Below the pieces are notes generated by a model. The model was given only the letters and a program-made list of their open reading frames with translations, did no database searches and had not been told where the DNA came from. From Psychrobacillus sp044762655 (GTDB lineage Bacteria > Bacillota > Bacilli > Bacillales_A > Planococcaceae), in assembly GCF_044762655.1 (NCBI RefSeq), contig NZ_JBIWER010000001.1:186001-250000 (forward strand): 64,000 nucleotides of DNA, written 5' to 3'. Shown here piece by piece: positions 1-7,780 of the stretch; the first letter of the stretch is position 1; each line of letters opens with the position of its first letter. The translations under genes and the position numbers were made by a program.

Positions 1-642
1 TATCATTAAACATATGCCAGCAGTAAAAGAGATAGTACCTGTTTGAGATTTAAGTTCATTGCTTGTAAATTTAGCATTGCCAACTTGAATATATTCATCT
101 TCTACATTGTACAAAAATCCTTGTAATTTCATATTCTTTACATGTTCTCCAAAAGAGAAAAAAGAAACATACTTATAATGGCTATCAAAATTAATCGTAT
201 GGGTTCCCGACGTTAAAAACTGAATGATGTTTTGATTGTTTTGTATGGCAAACGTAATAGTTGGATTTTCTAATTGAAAATGACATATATCGTGTAATGC
301 AGCCTCGTAATGATCTAGGCGTCCACCGGTTACTCCTGTGACGATTACTTCATCAGGTTTATAATCTAAAGCAGTTAGAATTGCAATATGAGTATCGGTT
401 TCATCTTTATCCATTTGTAATTCGATTACTTTTTTTATTTTTTTCTTCATAAAGTTTTGCTCTTCCAATGTAAGTGAGTCAAAATCGCCTATAGCTTCAT
501 TTGGCAATATTCCTGCTTCTAACAACCATAAAGCGCCTCGATCTGCACCTATAAAAATAGCTTCATCTGAATGAAAAGAAAGTTGTTTAAAATCAACAAC
601 TTCCTTAGACGGTCCACCTGAACAAACTACTACTCGCTTCAT
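1..642 (-). CDS. thiN: thiamine pyrophosphokinase (partial, C-terminus beyond window)
   Basis: Transfers pyrophosphate from ATP to thiamine to make thiamine diphosphate in the cytoplasm. I translated this frame by hand from the ATG at 642. It begins MKRVVVCSGGP and then shows GADRGALWLL, the acidic GDFDS motif, MDKDETDTH and GGRLDHYEAAL, all typical of the ThiN/TPK catalytic domain. It stays open for 214 codons to base 1, close to the usual full length of about 214 residues, so only the last few residues are likely missing. Its ATG overlaps the rpe stop in an ATGA arrangement, so the two are translationally coupled at the 3' end of the prkC-rsgA-rpe run, the same neighbourhood as in B. subtilis. 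Confidence 0.93.
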   Translation of the reverse strand, partial: MKRVVVCSGGPSKEVVDFKQLSFHSDEAIFIGADRGALWLLEAGILPNEAIGDFDSLTLEEQNFMKKKIKKVIELQMDKDETDTHIAILTALDYKPDEVIVTGVTGGRLDHYEAALHDICHFQLENPTITFAIQNNQNIIQFLTSGTHTINFDSHYKYVSFFSFGEHVKNMKLQGFLYNVEDEYIQVGNAKFTSNELKSQTGTISFTAGICLMI

Positions 643-1307
643 TTTGGAACTACACTTAAACCCGCTTCTTTAATCGCCTGCAGAGCTTTTGCTTTGTCAG
701 GAGCGTTATAAATTGCAGATCCCGCAACTAAAATAGTAGCTCCTGCTTCTACACAAGGTTTAATCGTTTCTTCATTGATACCACCATCAATCTCAATTTC
801 AATAGATAAATTTTGTTTTTTGATAATATCCGATAATTGTTTTACTTTAGGAACAACAGAGTGGATAAACTTTTGTCCTCCAAATCCAGGGTTAACCGTC
901 ATAAAAAGAACCATATCTATATCCTCTAATACATGCTGGATTGTTTCTATCGGGGTATGTGGGTTTAATACAACGCCCGGTTTTACACCAAATGAACGAA
1001 TTAATTGAATTGTTCTATGCAGATGCGGACAAGCTTCTACGTGAACAGTAATGTAATCTGCTCCTGCCTTAGCAAAAGACTCAATATATTGATCAGCATT
1101 TTCAATCATTAAATGAACATCTAAAGGTAATTTTGTAAGTGGGCGTAATGCCTCTACAACAATAGGACCCATTGTGATATTAGGGACAAAATGACCGTCC
1201 ATTACATCAATATGAATCAGCTCTGCTCCTGCTTTTTCTACTTCTAATACTTCTTCTCCTAGCTTTGAAAAGTCGGCTGCTAGTATTGACGGAGCTATTT
1301 TCACCAT
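639..1307 (-). CDS. rpe: ribulose-phosphate 3-epimerase
   Basis: Interconverts ribulose 5-phosphate and xylulose 5-phosphate in the pentose phosphate pathway. The 222-residue TIM barrel has the expected landmarks: SILAADF near the N-terminus, HIDVMDGHFVPNIT with the metal-binding His and catalytic Asp, HLMIENAD, the NPGFGGQKF phosphate loop, the second acidic motif EIDGGIN and the C-terminal VAGSAIY phosphate grip. It sits 3 bp after rsgA and overlaps thiN by 4 bp. All key residues are present and the length is normal. Confidence 0.97.
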   Translation of the reverse strand: MVKIAPSILAADFSKLGEEVLEVEKAGAELIHIDVMDGHFVPNITMGPIVVEALRPLTKLPLDVHLMIENADQYIESFAKAGADYITVHVEACPHLHRTIQLIRSFGVKPGVVLNPHTPIETIQHVLEDIDMVLFMTVNPGFGGQKFIHSVVPKVKQLSDIIKKQNLSIEIEIDGGINEETIKPCVEAGATILVAGSAIYNAPDKAKALQAIKEAGLSVVPK

Positions 1308-1310
1308 AAT

Positions 1311-2192
1311 TTAGTACCTCGGCTTTCTATCCATAATTTCTTCTAAGAATTGTAAGTAATGCTTGTAGCGATATGCTTTAATTTCACCGGAATCTACCGC
1401 TTCTTTTACAGCACATTTTGGTTCCTTCACATGCATACATTCTCGAAACTTACAGTCATTTTGCTTTGCCACAAACTCGGGGAAACAACGGTAAAGTTCT
1501 TCTTTTTCCATTAAATCAAACTCAAACGAACTAAAACCAGGTGTATCCGCAAGTAGACCTCCGCATACCTCAATAAGTTCTACATGTCTAGTAGTGTGTT
1601 TTCCTCTACCTAAAGCATTGGAAATAATACCTGTTTTTAAATCTAAAGAAGGTAGGATCGTATTTAACAGAGTAGATTTACCGACCCCCGATTGGCCTGC
1701 CAAAACAGTTGTTTTACCCTCTAATAAAGGAGTAATTTTCTCGTCAAACGCAGGGTCATCTTTATATGTCATAAATAACTGATAACCTATTTTTTCGTAA
1801 TCTTTTATATATTCCATAATTTGAACTTCAAGCGCCTCATCCATCAAATCACTTTTCGTTAAACAAATAATCGGTTCAATATGAAATGATTCTAATACTA
1901 CTAAAAAACGATCCAACAAGATTGTATTAAAATCTGGTTCCTTTATGGAAAAAACCAAAATAGCTTGGTCGATATTTGCAATAGGCGGCCGAACTAAATT
2001 ATTTTTTCGTTCATGAATGACGGTAATTGTTCCATCATTGTTTCCTTCTACCGTGTAATCGACATAGTCTCCTACTAAAGGTGATTCACCTCTGTTTCTG
2101 AATACACCTCTTCCACGACATTGAATTATTTCTCCATTATCATAGACATAATAAAATCCACTTAATGCTTTTCTAATTTGACCTGTTGGCAT
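1311..2192 (-). CDS. rsgA: ribosome small-subunit-dependent GTPase A
   Basis: Circularly permuted GTPase (YloQ/CpgA family) that checks late 30S subunit assembly. In its 293 residues an OB-fold N-terminus is followed by the permuted G motifs: the G4 motif LTKSD comes before the G1 loop GQSGVGKST, with G3 DTPG after it. The C-terminal zinc-binding segment contains CKFRECMHVKEPKC. The start is backed by an AAGGAGG ribosome-binding site just upstream. In B. subtilis the protein is a substrate of PrkC, whose gene precedes it here by 23 bp, so kinase and target share a transcript. Confidence 0.96.
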   Translation of the reverse strand: MPTGQIRKALSGFYYVYDNGEIIQCRGRGVFRNRGESPLVGDYVDYTVEGNNDGTITVIHERKNNLVRPPIANIDQAILVFSIKEPDFNTILLDRFLVVLESFHIEPIICLTKSDLMDEALEVQIMEYIKDYEKIGYQLFMTYKDDPAFDEKITPLLEGKTTVLAGQSGVGKSTLLNTILPSLDLKTGIISNALGRGKHTTRHVELIEVCGGLLADTPGFSSFEFDLMEKEELYRCFPEFVAKQNDCKFRECMHVKEPKCAVKEAVDSGEIKAYRYKHYLQFLEEIMDRKPRY

Positions 2193-2215
2193 CCGACGCC
2201 TCCTTATTCTACATC

Positions 2216-4201
2216 TTAATATGGAATTGTTTCTTCTAAAATTACTTTTGAGTTTACCTCAATACGATATGCTGCTTTTTCGCCTTCACTAATTTCTAAT
2301 TTCAACTGTTTGACAACTGTTTCAGTTAAGACAAATTCTTCGACAGGCTCCAACATCGTACGAGTCTTATCTTGAATGTAAATTCGAACTACTTGCTTCT
2401 CTACAACAGGTTGCTCGTTGTTGTTCTCTCCCTCCTCATTACCATCTTCCCCTTCTCCTTCATCCACTACAGGAGGTTCATAGGGAATCGTAACAGATTT
2501 CACTACAAATTTAGTATTCTTGGCCTTTGGACCATCCGAAAGAGTTACATCAATTGTGCTTCCAGGACTTACTTTTGCATTTGGTTTTGGTGATTGCTCT
2601 ATCACGTTACCTTTTGGTATCGAGTCGGAATTTCGTCTATTCGCCACCCTAATTTTAAATCCAGATGATTTTTCATAATCACTTAAAGCTTTTTCGTTCC
2701 AATCAGTCAAATCACTAACAGTGCGTAAGTCTGGACCCTTACTGACAGTTAAAAGAATATCTGTCTCATCTGGAATAACCTCTTCGCCAACAGGCGGTGT
2801 TTGGCCGATTATAGTTCCTTTTGGCTGATCATCAAATTTTTCCTCTGTCTGGATATTGAAATTTTGTAACAATATTTTTACTTGATCAATATCTTTGCCA
2901 ATATAATTTTCAAGGACATAGGATTCTTTTCCGGACGATACAAATAAATGAATTTCACTATTTTTATCACGTAATTTACCCGCTTCTGGAGTCGTCCGAA
3001 TTATTTTATTTTCTTCTACTTCGTCTGAAACCTCTAAAGTCTTATCGCCTATCGTAAATCCTTCTGACTCTAATTGTTCAATAGCCTCTTCTAGTTCTAA
3101 GTTAGATACATCAGGAACTGGAATCTTATCTGCTTTAAACAAACCTGGAAATAGGATGAAAATTAACAGTATTAAAAGGATAATTCCAGCTAATATCCCA
3201 CCTACTATTTTCCACTTTTTGTTCTTACTTTTTGGCTTTACCGGTTTTGCAACCTTTTTCGATGGCGTCATTTTTTTCGTGTCTGAAACCTCATTAAACG
3301 ATACAGGCTCTTTTATAACTGGTAAGACCTTCGTTGCATCATCATCAATAGCAACTACGAATTTTTCTTCTCCAGCTCTTTCTGGTGACAGGGCAGTCGC
3401 TAAATCTGCTTCCATTTCCTCGGCGGAACGATATCTGTCTTTTGGATTCTTCGCCGTAGCTTTCAAAACAACATTTTCAATGCTTTGAGGAATAGAAGGA
3501 ATAATTTTCCGTATGGACGGTGTTTCTGTTTGTAAATGCTTTAATGCAATAGATACAGCAGACTCTCCTGAAAACGGAAGTTGTCCAGTTAGTAGCTCAA
3601 ACAAAACAATTCCTAAGGCATATACATCTGACTGCTTAGTTGCAGTGCCTCCGCGGGCTTGTTCGGGTGAAAGATAATGTACTGTACCTAATACAGAATT
3701 TGTCTGCGTATAGGAGGTTGCACTAAGTGCCATTGCAATACCAAAATCAGTTACCTTTACATTTTCCTCTTCATCCAACAAGATATTTTGAGGCTTTATG
3801 TCCCGATGGATAATATGATTATTATGCGCTGTAGAAATAGCTGAAGTAAGCTGCTTCATAAGCATTACGGATTTCATAGGTGAAACCGGTGCATTCAGCA
3901 ATATGTATTCTTTTAACGTTTTACCCTTTACAAATTCCATGACAATATAGTGAATATCCTCATCTTCTCCTACATCATAAATATTCACAATATTTGGATG
4001 TGTAAGGCTAGTTGCAGAAAGGGCCTCACGCTGGAATCTGCGGTGTAATTCTTCTTCATTAGCAAAATCATAACGTAACACTTTAATCGCTACGTCACGA
4101 TCTAAAATCATATCATGTGCCAAATAAACATTGGACATGCCGCCTCCACCTATCATTTCAAGCAATTTATATCTTCCACTTATTCGTTTACCTATCAGCA
4201 T
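2216..4201 (-). CDS. prkC: PASTA-domain serine/threonine protein kinase
   Basis: Membrane eukaryotic-type kinase that senses muropeptides or lipid II through extracellular PASTA repeats and phosphorylates division, translation and germination targets. Kinase domain about residues 10-270: Gly-rich loop GGGGMS, catalytic Lys40 in VAIK, HRD at 132-134, DFG at 152-154, LSPEQARGG after the activation loop. A basic stretch precedes a single membrane helix near 332-352. Three PASTA units follow (about 358-570), then an Asp/Glu/Asn-rich linker and a beta-rich tail that may be an Ig-like domain. An AGGAGG site precedes the ATG. It follows the phosphatase prpC by 2 bp, the usual kinase-phosphatase pair. 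Confidence 0.96.
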   Translation of the reverse strand: MLIGKRISGRYKLLEMIGGGGMSNVYLAHDMILDRDVAIKVLRYDFANEEELHRRFQREALSATSLTHPNIVNIYDVGEDEDIHYIVMEFVKGKTLKEYILLNAPVSPMKSVMLMKQLTSAISTAHNNHIIHRDIKPQNILLDEEENVKVTDFGIAMALSATSYTQTNSVLGTVHYLSPEQARGGTATKQSDVYALGIVLFELLTGQLPFSGESAVSIALKHLQTETPSIRKIIPSIPQSIENVVLKATAKNPKDRYRSAEEMEADLATALSPERAGEEKFVVAIDDDATKVLPVIKEPVSFNEVSDTKKMTPSKKVAKPVKPKSKNKKWKIVGGILAGIILLILLIFILFPGLFKADKIPVPDVSNLELEEAIEQLESEGFTIGDKTLEVSDEVEENKIIRTTPEAGKLRDKNSEIHLFVSSGKESYVLENYIGKDIDQVKILLQNFNIQTEEKFDDQPKGTIIGQTPPVGEEVIPDETDILLTVSKGPDLRTVSDLTDWNEKALSDYEKSSGFKIRVANRRNSDSIPKGNVIEQSPKPNAKVSPGSTIDVTLSDGPKAKNTKFVVKSVTIPYEPPVVDEGEGEDGNEEGENNNEQPVVEKQVVRIYIQDKTRTMLEPVEEFVLTETVVKQLKLEISEGEKAAYRIEVNSKVILEETIPY

Positions 4202-4203
4202 CC

Positions 4204-4941
4204 TTACACCTCCTCGTCATTGTTTGATAATAGGATTAGAGAAATATTATCTTCTCCACCTAATCTATTTGCTTCCTCCACTAAATCCTGTCCTTTTTCT
4301 TCCATCGTCTTATTGGAGTATAAAAGTGTTTTCATAAATGATTCACTAATCTTATTGCTTAGGCCGTCTGTACAAAAAAGTAAATAAGAGTTTGGCAGTA
4401 AGACTATTTCATAAAAGTCTGGCTGTATTGTTTGTTCCGTACCAATTGCTTTCATTAATACGTTTTTATTGGGATGGGTCTTTGCTTGTTCCTCACTTAT
4501 TTCTCCAGAATCGATGAGAACATTAACATACGAATGATCGCGTGTTATTTGAAAAACTTGCTCAGGTGATATTAAATAGACGCGACTATCCCCTACATGA
4601 GCAATAATTCCTTGATGTTTCTCAAACAAACCCGCAATAAGCGTAGTTCCCATACCAGCAAATTCCGCGCTCATTTTAGATTTTCTGCTTACGGTTTGAT
4701 TGATTGATTGAAATGTATAAGTTAACCAATCTCTCGCTTTGACGATAAATGGATTGAAAGCAGCAAAATACTTTTTAAACTCTGTAACCGCAAGCTCACT
4801 TGCAACATCACCGGCGTTATGACCACCCATGCCATCTGCAATAACAGCCAATAACCTACCGTCCTCTCGCAAAAAAACCTCTGCCCTATCTTCATTCACC
4901 GTTCTTTTCATACCTACATCCGTCTTTACAACAAACTTCAT
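4204..4941 (-). CDS. prpC: PP2C-type Ser/Thr protein phosphatase
   Basis: Metal-dependent phosphatase that reverses PrkC phosphorylation. The frame is open from a TTG at 4971, but I chose the ATG at 4941, which has AGAGGTGA about 9 bp upstream and gives the family-typical start MKFVVKTDVG. The 245 residues carry the PP2C motifs: NEDRAEV, DGMGGHNAG (about 36-44), GTTLIAG, HVGDSRVYL, TRDHSYV, FCTDGLSNK and the final metal motif GGEDNIS. It lies directly upstream of prkC. In B. subtilis rlmN sits between rsmB and prpC; here no rlmN is present and the two genes are 40 bp apart. Confidence 0.95.
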   Translation of the reverse strand: MKFVVKTDVGMKRTVNEDRAEVFLREDGRLLAVIADGMGGHNAGDVASELAVTEFKKYFAAFNPFIVKARDWLTYTFQSINQTVSRKSKMSAEFAGMGTTLIAGLFEKHQGIIAHVGDSRVYLISPEQVFQITRDHSYVNVLIDSGEISEEQAKTHPNKNVLMKAIGTEQTIQPDFYEIVLLPNSYLLFCTDGLSNKISESFMKTLLYSNKTMEEKGQDLVEEANRLGGEDNISLILLSNNDEEV

Positions 4942-4981
4942 CTTATCATTCACCTCTTTTGAATTTGGCAAAGAGTGATCT

Positions 4982-6334
4982 CTATTTCTTTTTTTGAAAT
5001 AGAGCTACATAAAATCCATCACTGCGTAAATCTTGTGGGAAAATTTGAAGTGTTCCTTCTTTTTCCTGTTTTTTTATACGTTTAATAACGTCTGGAAAAT
5101 GTTGAAGTTCCATATCTGGATGTGCATCTAAAAATAGCTGAGTTGTTCCTTCGTTTTCTTCTATATCTACTGTACAAGTACTATAGACCATTAATCCGTC
5201 TGGTTTTAAAAGTTTATATGCTTCTTCAAGTAAATTCATTTGAATTGGTTTAAGGGAATCAAAATCTTTTTCCTGTTTTGTATACTTAATATCCGGCTTA
5301 CGTTTCATGACACCCAGTCCACTACAAGGTGCATCTACTAGTATTCGATCAAATGATTGTTCTGCATAATTTTCGCTTGCTTTTCTGCCATCCATCTCCA
5401 CCGTTTCGATAAAACTAAAGCCTAAACGCTCTGCATTTTCTCTTACTAGCTTTAATTTATGCTGATGAATATCCATTGCCACAAGTTTTCCTGTGTTTTT
5501 CATCTTTTCGGCAATATGAGTTGTTTTACCACCGGGTGCTGAGCACATATCAAGAACAGTCATTCCCGGTTCTGGCTGGAGTACATAAGCAGGAATCATT
5601 GAACTTTCATCTTGAATTGTTACAAAGCCTTCCTGATATGCTGTTGTTTTAGCTGCCTGTCCATTAAACAAATAAATACACTCTGGTATAATTTCGCTTT
5701 TAGCTACAATATGTCCTTCTTGAGTCATTAGATGCATTACTTGATCAACCGTACGCTTAAATAAGTTAACTCGAAGCGTTGTTACAGGCGGCTCATTATT
5801 TTCCTTCAGCATTTTCTCAGTTGTTTCAAAACCATATTGTGATATGAAACGCTTTACCATCCAAAGAGGGTGACTTGTTTCGACGGACAGTCGCTCTTCT
5901 CTGTCTTTAATTTCTTCAGTTGAACGAACACCCTCTCTTAAAATAGACCGTAAAATTCCGTTTACTGCAGAGGCGATTCCTTTATGTCCTCTTCTTTTCG
6001 CGATTTCCACCGCTTCGTTTACAGCAGCATGATCTGGAATACGCGATAAATAATGGATCTGATAAAGAGATAGACGTAGTAATTGTTTCACCCAATCATC
6101 TAATTTTCCTTTTATAAACGGTTGTAAATAGTAATCTAGCGTCATTTTATATTGAAGCGTGCCATATGTTAGTTCCGTAAGTAAAGCACGGTCTTTTGGG
6201 TCAATCGTATATTTTTCAATCGTTTGATGTAACAGTAGGTTACTATATGCTTGTTGCTTTTCAACAGCCATTAATATAGTAAGTGCAGCATCTCGAACAT
6301 TACCTGTCCAAATCTTTTCGCTTTTTTTTGTCAT
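4982..6334 (-). CDS. rsmB: 16S rRNA (cytosine-967-C5)-methyltransferase
   Basis: Methylates cytosine 967 of 16S rRNA using S-adenosylmethionine. The 450-residue protein has an N-terminal NusB-like helical RNA-binding domain (about 1-135, with AALTILMAVEKQ and ELTYGTLQY) and a Rossmann methyltransferase domain. SAM motif LDMCSAPGGKTTHIAE is followed by VAMDIH, the catalytic loop VDAPCSGLGVMKRKPDIKY, and STCTVDIEENE with the second cysteine used for product release. Its ATG overlaps the fmt stop by 4 bp, so it is coupled to the def-fmt operon. Confidence 0.96.
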   Translation of the reverse strand: MTKKSEKIWTGNVRDAALTILMAVEKQQAYSNLLLHQTIEKYTIDPKDRALLTELTYGTLQYKMTLDYYLQPFIKGKLDDWVKQLLRLSLYQIHYLSRIPDHAAVNEAVEIAKRRGHKGIASAVNGILRSILREGVRSTEEIKDREERLSVETSHPLWMVKRFISQYGFETTEKMLKENNEPPVTTLRVNLFKRTVDQVMHLMTQEGHIVAKSEIIPECIYLFNGQAAKTTAYQEGFVTIQDESSMIPAYVLQPEPGMTVLDMCSAPGGKTTHIAEKMKNTGKLVAMDIHQHKLKLVRENAERLGFSFIETVEMDGRKASENYAEQSFDRILVDAPCSGLGVMKRKPDIKYTKQEKDFDSLKPIQMNLLEEAYKLLKPDGLMVYSTCTVDIEENEGTTQLFLDAHPDMELQHFPDVIKRIKKQEKEGTLQIFPQDLRSDGFYVALFQKKK

Positions 6335-7272
6335 TCAAACATATCTCCTATTCGCAATTTCGAACCTACGCCGCGCAAATAATCTTCTGCAGACATTTTC
6401 TTTTTGCCGGCTGGTTGTAACTCATTAATGCGAATTGCTTCTGACTGTCCAGTTTGTACAACGAAATAATCTGACTCAATTTTCACAACTGTTCCAGGTT
6501 TTTTAGTTGTATGAATGGGAGTCGTATCCGCTTTCCAAATCTTCACGACTTGTCCATCTAAAGTTGTATACGCTACTGGCCAAGGATGAAGCCCACGAAT
6601 TTGATTGTGCAATTGCAATGCTGAATTACTCCAATCTATTCTCTCTTGTTCACGTGAAATATTTTTAGCAAAAGTTACTTGTCTGTCATCCTGTTTAGTA
6701 CGATTATTTGTTTTAGCAATAATCGAAGGCAATGTCTCTTTAAGTAACTGTGACCCAACTGCACTCAGTTTTTCAAATAACAATCCTGTATCATCTGTAT
6801 GTGCAATAGAAATCTCGCTCTGAGATATTATATCGCCAGCGTCTAATTTCTCTTCCATATACATGATAGTTACACCTGTTTTACTTTGACCATCTATTAT
6901 TGCTTGATGAATAGGCGCACCGCCACGGTAAGCAGGTAGTAAAGATGCATGAACATTTATACAGCCAAGCTCAGGGACTTCTAAAAGTTCCTTTGGTAGT
7001 ATTTGACCGAACGCAGCCGTAATGATTAAATCTGGCTTTAAAGCGATAATTTGATCAAGCTCATCCGAACCCTTTAATTTATTTGGTTGGATAACTGGTA
7101 AACCTAGTTGAATTGCTTCTTCTTTTACAGGAGGTGAGGTTAATACTTTCTTCCTACCTACTGGACGATCTGGCTGAGTAACGACAGCCATTACTTGATA
7201 GCCTTCTTCTACTAACATTCTTAGTATAGGTGCAGAGAATGCTGGTGTCCCCATGAAGATAATAGATGTCAT
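6331..7272 (-). CDS. fmt: methionyl-tRNA formyltransferase
   Basis: Formylates the amino group of initiator Met-tRNA with 10-formyl-tetrahydrofolate. The 313 residues start with the formyltransferase fold MTSIIFMGTPAFSAP. The folate-binding signature HASLLPAYRGGAPIHQAI contains the catalytic His, and MYMEEKLDAGDI gives the catalytic Asp. A C-terminal OB-like domain (about 205-310) binds tRNA. It overlaps def upstream and rsmB downstream by 4 bp each. The def-fmt pair is standard: one enzyme adds the formyl group, the other removes it. Confidence 0.97.
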   Translation of the reverse strand: MTSIIFMGTPAFSAPILRMLVEEGYQVMAVVTQPDRPVGRKKVLTSPPVKEEAIQLGLPVIQPNKLKGSDELDQIIALKPDLIITAAFGQILPKELLEVPELGCINVHASLLPAYRGGAPIHQAIIDGQSKTGVTIMYMEEKLDAGDIISQSEISIAHTDDTGLLFEKLSAVGSQLLKETLPSIIAKTNNRTKQDDRQVTFAKNISREQERIDWSNSALQLHNQIRGLHPWPVAYTTLDGQVVKIWKADTTPIHTTKKPGTVVKIESDYFVVQTGQSEAIRINELQPAGKKKMSAEDYLRGVGSKLRIGDMFE

Positions 7273-7757
7273 ACTTCTTCCACCTCGTTTTCAAGTTCAT
7301 CCAATTCTACATATCGAACAATCTTGGACGTAAACAAAACACCATGTAAATGATCTATTTCATGTAAAATAGCTCTGGCTTCATAATCCTCTGCTTGCAG
7401 CTCATATAAAGCTCCTGATCTATCCTGTGCTTCTACTTTTACATAAAATGGACGCTCTACTTCTCCATAAACATCAGGAAAACTTAAGCATCCTTCCACT
7501 TCTATTTCGGAACCACCAATTTCCACTACCTCCGGATTGATTAGTTCAATAATATCCTGACCTTCTCCTAAGTCAACGATTGCCGCTTGAATTGTTTCTC
7601 CGATCTGTGGTGCAGCTATTCCGATTCCATCAGAAGCGACCATTGTATCGTACATATCGTCTAAGAGCTCAGCCAGCTTGTTATCAAATTTAGTAACTTC
7701 TTCACATTTCTTTAATAGTACATCATTTGGATGTGTAATAATTGAGCGTATCGCCAT
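7269..7757 (-). CDS. def: peptide deformylase
   Basis: Metalloenzyme that removes the N-formyl group from nascent proteins. I place the start at the ATG at 7757 (MAIRSIITHPND), which has an AAGAGGA site just upstream, rather than the TTG at 7775 in the same frame. That gives 162 residues, the normal size. The three family motifs are intact: GIGIAAPQIG, EGCLSFP with the metal-binding Cys, and HEIDHLHG with the two His ligands and catalytic Glu. Lies between priA and fmt and is translationally coupled to fmt. Confidence 0.96.
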   Translation of the reverse strand: MAIRSIITHPNDVLLKKCEEVTKFDNKLAELLDDMYDTMVASDGIGIAAPQIGETIQAAIVDLGEGQDIIELINPEVVEIGGSEIEVEGCLSFPDVYGEVERPFYVKVEAQDRSGALYELQAEDYEARAILHEIDHLHGVLFTSKIVRYVELDELENEVEEV

Positions 7758-7780
7758 TTCTTTTCCTCTTTTCAAACACC

